Assembly: GCF_001612785.1 (NCBI RefSeq)
Contig: NZ_BDBC01000054.1
Span: 1 to 64,000, forward strand
Source of the DNA: Nocardia beijingensis NBRC 16342
Lineage (GTDB): Bacteria; Actinomycetota; Actinomycetes; Mycobacteriales; Mycobacteriaceae
DNA: 64,000 nucleotides
Reading direction: 5' to 3'
Part shown: positions 61,301 through 64,000 of the stretch, one piece after another
How positions within the stretch are numbered: the stretch's first letter is position 1
Layout of the letters: the number at the start of each line of letters is the position of its first letter
Notes under the pieces: generated by a model
Databases searched by the model: none
What the model saw: the letters and a program-made list of their open reading frames with translations, nothing else
Told to the model about the DNA's origin: nothing
Made by a program: the position numbers and the translations under genes

Positions 61301-62406
61301 TCACCCCGCGCGCGGAGCCGCTGCGGGCCGGGCTGGCGCGCGAGTTGTCCCGGCTCGGCTCGGTTTCGATCGCCCCCACCGACTTCGACGTCTCCGCACT
61401 GCCCGATCACCTGCGGATGACCTTCGCCGCCATCGGCGACGACGGCACGACGCTCGCGCGCGGCAAGAGCCTCACCGCACTGAAAACGCAACTGGCCGAA
61501 CAAGTTTCCGCCTCGGTCGCCAGGGCCACCGCGGGTTCGGAACGTCCGCCCGCCACGGTGTGGACCTCCGAGTCGCTCGGCACCATCGCCCCGACGGTGC
61601 GCCGCGAGGTCGCGGGGCAGACCGTCACCGGCTACCCGGCGCTCGTCGCCGAAGGGGACGGCGTGGCGGTTCGGGTGCTCAGCTCCCCCGCGGAGCAGTC
61701 CGCCGCCATGCGCCTTGGCACCAGAGCCCTGTTGCTGCACGCGCTGCCCACGTCGGTCCGCTCCGCCACCGCGGGCCTCTCGCCCGGGGACCGGCTCGCC
61801 CTGAGCCAGAATCCCTACGGCTCCCTGGAGGCGCTGCTCGAGGACTGCCGCGCCGCCGCCGCCGACGAACTGCTCGCGGCCGCGGGCGGGCCGGTGCACG
61901 ACCCGGCGGAATTCGACGCGCTCGTCGCTCGGATCCGGCCCGATTTCGCCGCCGCCGTGGCGCGTTTCGTTCGTCTGGTGGTGCCGATTCTCGCCGGTGC
62001 GCACCAGGTCTCCGCGGCACTGGAACGAACGAGCGAGCGCGACATCGCCGACGACGTCCGTCATCAGCTCGACAATCTGGTGTTCCGCGGCTTCGTCTCC
62101 GAGACGGGCGCGGCCAGGCTGCGTGAGCTGCCCCGCTATCTCCAGGCCGCGGTGGCACGTTTGGAGGCGCTGCCCGGCTCCGCCGTGCGTGATCGGCAGG
62201 GCATGGCCGAAATCGATCGGGTCCTGGCCGCATACGACCGCCTGGTCGCGTCGCTACCGGAGACCCGCAGGCATGCGCCCGCGGTCACCGACATCTGGTG
62301 GATGATCGAGGAATTCCGCGTGAGCCTGTTCGCGCAGAAGCTCGGCACCCCGTTTCCGGTGTCAGCCAAGCGAATCGAGAAGGCGATCGCCGCCGTCCGG
62401 CGCTGA
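58324..62406 (+). CDS. hrpA: ATP-dependent RNA helicase HrpA
   Basis: A 1360-residue DEAH-box helicase (E. coli HrpA is about 1300). Walker A AGETGSGKTT (91-100), DEAHERS, TSATID, AETSLTVPG and QRSGRCGRVADG are intact; helicase-associated HA2, OB-fold (DUF3418) and the long C-terminal region specific to HrpA follow. A low-complexity stretch of about 55 residues at about 620-675 (RAEDAEDGARLPAEAATTARKS, GPEQGRSAAATAAGDSD) interrupts the HA2-proximal part. HrpA resolves stalled ribosomes in E. coli. The ATG at 58324 is chosen; TACGCT ends ten bases upstream. Confidence 0.94.
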   Translation: MTRTAATDLRDLRTRLANLSLRDEHRLRRRLDKARGGDLSAVEAEITAAELRVEARRAAVPEIRYPEQLPVTARREDIAAAIAEHQVVIVAGETGSGKTTQIPKICLELGRGIRGTIGHTQPRRLAARTVAERIAEELGTELGDVVGYTVRFTDHASEHTLVKLMTDGILLAEIQRDRLLRRYDTIIIDEAHERSLNIDFLLGYLKQLLPRRPDLKVIITSATIDPELFARHFADEHGTPAPIVEVSGRSYPVEIRYRPLALELPNTTEDEDDEDTRVVDRDPVDAIGDAVTELFAAGDGDVLVFLSGEREIRDTADALRDLKLPRTEILPLYARLSTAEQHRVFAPHTGRRVVLATNVAETSLTVPGIRYVVDPGTARISRYSMRTKVQRLPIEPVSQASARQRSGRCGRVADGICIRLYSEEDFESRPTFTDPEILRTNLAAVILQMTALGLGDIENFPFVEAPDRRAIRDGIALLEELGALARRAGGGDALSLTPIGRDMAQLPVDPRMARMLVEAQRTGCLADVLVIVAALSIQDVRERPAEQQQAADAKHARFTVEGSDFLAYLRLWDYLGGQRKSLSSNQFRRLCREEFLHYLRIREWQDLHGQLRTITRGLGWSTRAEDAEDGARLPAEAATTARKSANRSRRGTRDGRPGPEQGRSAAATAAGDSDGLPWDATAIHQALLAGMLSHIGVREAETREFLGARNAKFMIFPGSSLAKKPPRWVMAAELVETSRLWGRMAAKIEPEWAERLAGDLVKRTYSEPHWSAKRGSARAYERVTLYGIPLVTGRPVDYGRIDPELSRELFIRHALVQGEWQTRHEFFHRNRALLDDVADLEHRARRRDILVDDEVLFEFYDKRLPADIVSVRHFDSWWRSARREDPAQLDFSTSTVVNEGAAALDPAAFPDSWRQGELSFPLSYQFEPGNEDDGVTVRIPVEQLAHVRAVGFDWLVPGMRDELAAALIKTLPKALRRSVVPAPDFAAAALAALTPRAEPLRAGLARELSRLGSVSIAPTDFDVSALPDHLRMTFAAIGDDGTTLARGKSLTALKTQLAEQVSASVARATAGSERPPATVWTSESLGTIAPTVRREVAGQTVTGYPALVAEGDGVAVRVLSSPAEQSAAMRLGTRALLLHALPTSVRSATAGLSPGDRLALSQNPYGSLEALLEDCRAAAADELLAAAGGPVHDPAEFDALVARIRPDFAAAVARFVRLVVPILAGAHQVSAALERTSERDIADDVRHQLDNLVFRGFVSETGAARLRELPRYLQAAVARLEALPGSAVRDRQGMAEIDRVLAAYDRLVASLPETRRHAPAVTDIWWMIEEFRVSLFAQKLGTPFPVSAKRIEKAIAAVRR

Positions 62407-62407
62407 G

Positions 62408-62878
62408 TCAGTCGGCGGCCGACAACGCTTCGGCGCGGGCCCTGCGCATTTCGCGGATCTCGCGTTCGAAGTCCTCGGCGGAGGTGAACGACCGGTAGAC
62501 CGAGGCGAAGCGCAGGTAGGCCACTTCGTCCAGATCACGCAGGGGGCCGAGGATGGCCAGCCCCACCTCGTGGCTGGGTACCTCGGGAGAACCCTTCGCC
62601 CGCACCGCGTCCTCCACCTGCTGGGCGAGCAGGTTCAGCGCGTCGTCGTCGACCTCACGGCCTTGGCAGGCCCTGCGCACGCCCCGGATGACCTTCTCGC
62701 GACTGAACGGCTCGGTGACGCCGCTGCGCTTGACCACCGACAGGATGGCCGTCTCCACCGTGGTGAACCGCCGCCCACATTGCGGGCAGGCGCGACGGCG
62801 GCGGATGGCCGCGCCTTCGTCGGCCTCGCGCGAGTCCACCACCCGGGAGTCGGGGTGTCGGCAGTACGGGCAATGCAT
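62408..62878 (-). CDS. nrdR: Transcriptional repressor NrdR
   Basis: A 156-residue zinc-ribbon/ATP-cone repressor of ribonucleotide reductase genes. Zinc ligands Cys3, Cys6, Cys31, Cys34 (MHCPYC, ACPQCG) and the ATP-cone (about 49-139: VKRSGVTEPFSREKVIRGVRRACQGREVD, EVAYLRFASVYRSF) are intact. It converges with hrpA and corresponds to Rv2718c. The neighbouring lysM-lexA genes of mycobacteria are not seen; a different gene lies upstream. The leader contains a GC-rich hairpin. Confidence 0.96.
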   Translation of the reverse strand: MHCPYCRHPDSRVVDSREADEGAAIRRRRACPQCGRRFTTVETAILSVVKRSGVTEPFSREKVIRGVRRACQGREVDDDALNLLAQQVEDAVRAKGSPEVPSHEVGLAILGPLRDLDEVAYLRFASVYRSFTSAEDFEREIREMRRARAEALSAAD

Positions 62879-62912
62879 CCGAGAAATCCTTCGTCGATGC
62901 GCGTGCTCGCGT

Positions 62913-62970
62913 CCGGACCGGACGCCGATCGCGGCGATCGGTCCGGCGAGCCCGTGTACAGAGGTCTATA
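62913..62970 (-). promoter_or_regulatory. nrdR leader: promoter -10 and GC-rich hairpin
   Basis: On the minus strand TATAGA (complement of 62965-62970) lies ahead of an imperfect hairpin, CCGGACCG (62913-62920) with CGGTCCGG (62939-62946) and inner GCCG/CGGC pairing. It lies between promoter and ATG (62878), so it would be in the transcript leader. No classical NrdR box (ACACWATATWTTGTGT-like) is visible in this region. Confidence 0.4.
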
Positions 62971-63083
62971 CCCCGGCACCAGGCATCCCTCGTGCGACAC
63001 GCGGAACACCTGCATAACACTTCGAGGATACCCGTCCGGGTTTCCGGTTTGTCGCACTCACCCCGGCCGCGGGCACGGCTCGC

Positions 63084-64000
63084 TCACCCGGAGATCTGCC
63101 AGTGCGCGGTCAGGTCCGCCAGCAGGTCGGGCAGCCGGGCGGCCAGGCGACCGCGGGCGAGCTTGCTCCAGAACGCCTCGCCGAGGACGGCGCCCGCCGA
63201 GACGGAATCGGCCTCCATATCGATGTGGCGGGGCACCAGGTCTTCGGTGATGTAGGTCCACCGCGTGTCGCGGTCGGCCCAGTTGAAGGCAGGCAACGGG
63301 ACACGCAGCGCGACGCTGCGGCCTCCTACTTCCGCGCCGACCACCGCCGGGGCGAACACGCCGGGCGCGCGAACGCCGGGAACAGCGGGTTTGCCCGCGA
63401 CGGTGCTGACGTAGGTGAGTACCCGGCCGATGGGCGCACGACCCGCCGACGTCTCGTCCCACTGGTCGGCCACCACGCGGTTCTGCTCCCGATCGGTCAT
63501 CCGGACCAGCGCGTCGATGTAACCGTCCCGAGTGCCGGAGGCGACCGACCGCCACGCGGCGTGGATGTCCTCGTCGAGGACACCGGCCGCGGACATCTCG
63601 TCGATACCGCGCAGGCCGAGCGCGACGTAGGCCTCGTGCATCGGCACCAGATCCGTGAAGATGTGCTTCTGCATGATCATCAGGCGGGTCTGGTACCAGG
63701 CGACGTCCGCCGCGGTCAGGCGGGAACCTTCGGTGACGAGCAACCGGACGTCCTCCGGCAGGGCACGCGCCAATTCCGGTGGGGTGGCGCGCAGGAGGTC
63801 GGCGACCGTGTCACCGAGCTGATGGATGCCGGGCACGTCCAGGACGGCGCCCGCATCGCTCATGTCGAAGAAGCCGGAGGCGAACGATCCGCCCGCGATG
63901 CCGGCGAGGCCCGCCCAGTAGAACTCCGGGTGCTGTGTGGCCAGCCGCAGGTAGTTGACGTACACCTGATTGAAGGTGCGTTCGTTGGCGCGCGGGCCAC
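63084..64000 (-). CDS. Unrecognised protein, N-terminus cut by the right edge
   Basis: The frame is open through the edge (…GPRANERTFNQVYVNYLRLA), so the N-terminus is missing; about 305 residues are visible. It is mainly helical with a hydrophobic patch (FYWAGLAGIAGGSFASGFF), then ADVAWYQTRLMIMQKHIFTDLVPMHEAYVALGLRGIDEM and a C-terminal RWTYITEDLVPRHIDMEADSV. I do not recognise the family; no catalytic motif, signal peptide or clear membrane span is evident in the visible part. It lies 205 bases upstream of nrdR, read the same way, with a promoter-like stretch between, so it is probably a separate unit. Confidence 0.7.
   Translation of the reverse strand, partial: GPRANERTFNQVYVNYLRLATQHPEFYWAGLAGIAGGSFASGFFDMSDAGAVLDVPGIHQLGDTVADLLRATPPELARALPEDVRLLVTEGSRLTAADVAWYQTRLMIMQKHIFTDLVPMHEAYVALGLRGIDEMSAAGVLDEDIHAAWRSVASGTRDGYIDALVRMTDREQNRVVADQWDETSAGRAPIGRVLTYVSTVAGKPAVPGVRAPGVFAPAVVGAEVGGRSVALRVPLPAFNWADRDTRWTYITEDLVPRHIDMEADSVSAGAVLGEAFWSKLARGRLAARLPDLLADLTAHWQISG

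Overview
The window is high-GC actinobacterial DNA whose gene order closely follows the Mycobacterium tuberculosis segment Rv2689c to Rv2718c: rRNA methyltransferase, permease, ceoB/ceoC, DUF3159, OB-fold, hydrolase, DUF3710, dut, DUF3093, DUF4193, cei, suhB, ppgK, sigA, later YihY, DUF3039, DUF3099, sigB, ideR, PAC2, phzF and nrdR. The conserved core is interrupted by genes absent from that mycobacterial locus. Together with galE directly behind ideR, a polyamine operon and a DUF3516 helicase, this suggests Nocardia or a close relative (an inference from gene content, not a database match).

Layout. 0-8.3 kb: RNA methyltransferase (cut by the left edge), a KimA-like potassium permease, two RCK potassium regulators, an ECF sigma factor, DUF3159, OB-fold, hydrolase, DUF3710, dUTPase. 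8.3-13.7 kb: DUF3093, DUF4193, cei, suhB, ppgK, principal sigma factor sigA. 14-19.4 kb: rhomboid-like protein, KhtT/KhtU-type K+/H+ antiporter, a NarL-type two-component pair, DUF952, a small zinc-ribbon protein. 19.4-24.3 kb: accessory island with TetR versus SNF2 helicase plus SWIM protein, a scar with two gene remnants, and an SDR/TetR divergent pair. 24.3-33.7 kb: SF2 helicase, YihY, DUF3039, DUF3099, MFS transporter, VOC protein, methyltransferase, stress sigma factor sigB behind a SigE/SigH-type promoter, lipoprotein. 33.9-43.3 kb: a protein acetyltransferase (GNAT plus acyl-CoA synthetase-like) overlapping an AcuC deacetylase, ideR, galE, DUF4192, lipoprotein, PAC2. 43.3-48.4 kb: DUF3516 helicase and a two-gene polyamine operon, ornithine decarboxylase plus a SpeD-SpeE fusion. 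48.5-53.1 kb: TetR-controlled SDR/tautomerase unit, gamma-glutamylcyclotransferase-like protein, oxyR divergent from ahpC-ahpD. 53.1-64 kb: phzF, a DUF5134-sigK-rskA unit, GNAT, aminotransferase, hrpA, nrdR, and an unrecognised gene cut by the right edge.

How the genes work together. Potassium handling occurs twice (uptake permease next to RCK proteins; efflux antiporter with its TrkA-C partner). Four sigma factors (SigA, SigB, SigK and a SigD/ShbA-like ECF) and several redox regulators (OxyR, IdeR, NrdR) sit together. Acetyltransferase and deacetylase genes overlap and probably set reversible lysine acetylation of CoA ligases. Putrescine made by the decarboxylase can feed directly into the fused decarboxylase/aminopropyltransferase to give spermidine. 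Several starts lie 6-7 bases behind a TAnnnT hexamer with no Shine-Dalgarno, indicating leaderless transcripts. No tRNA, rRNA, CRISPR array, insertion sequence or prophage gene was seen.
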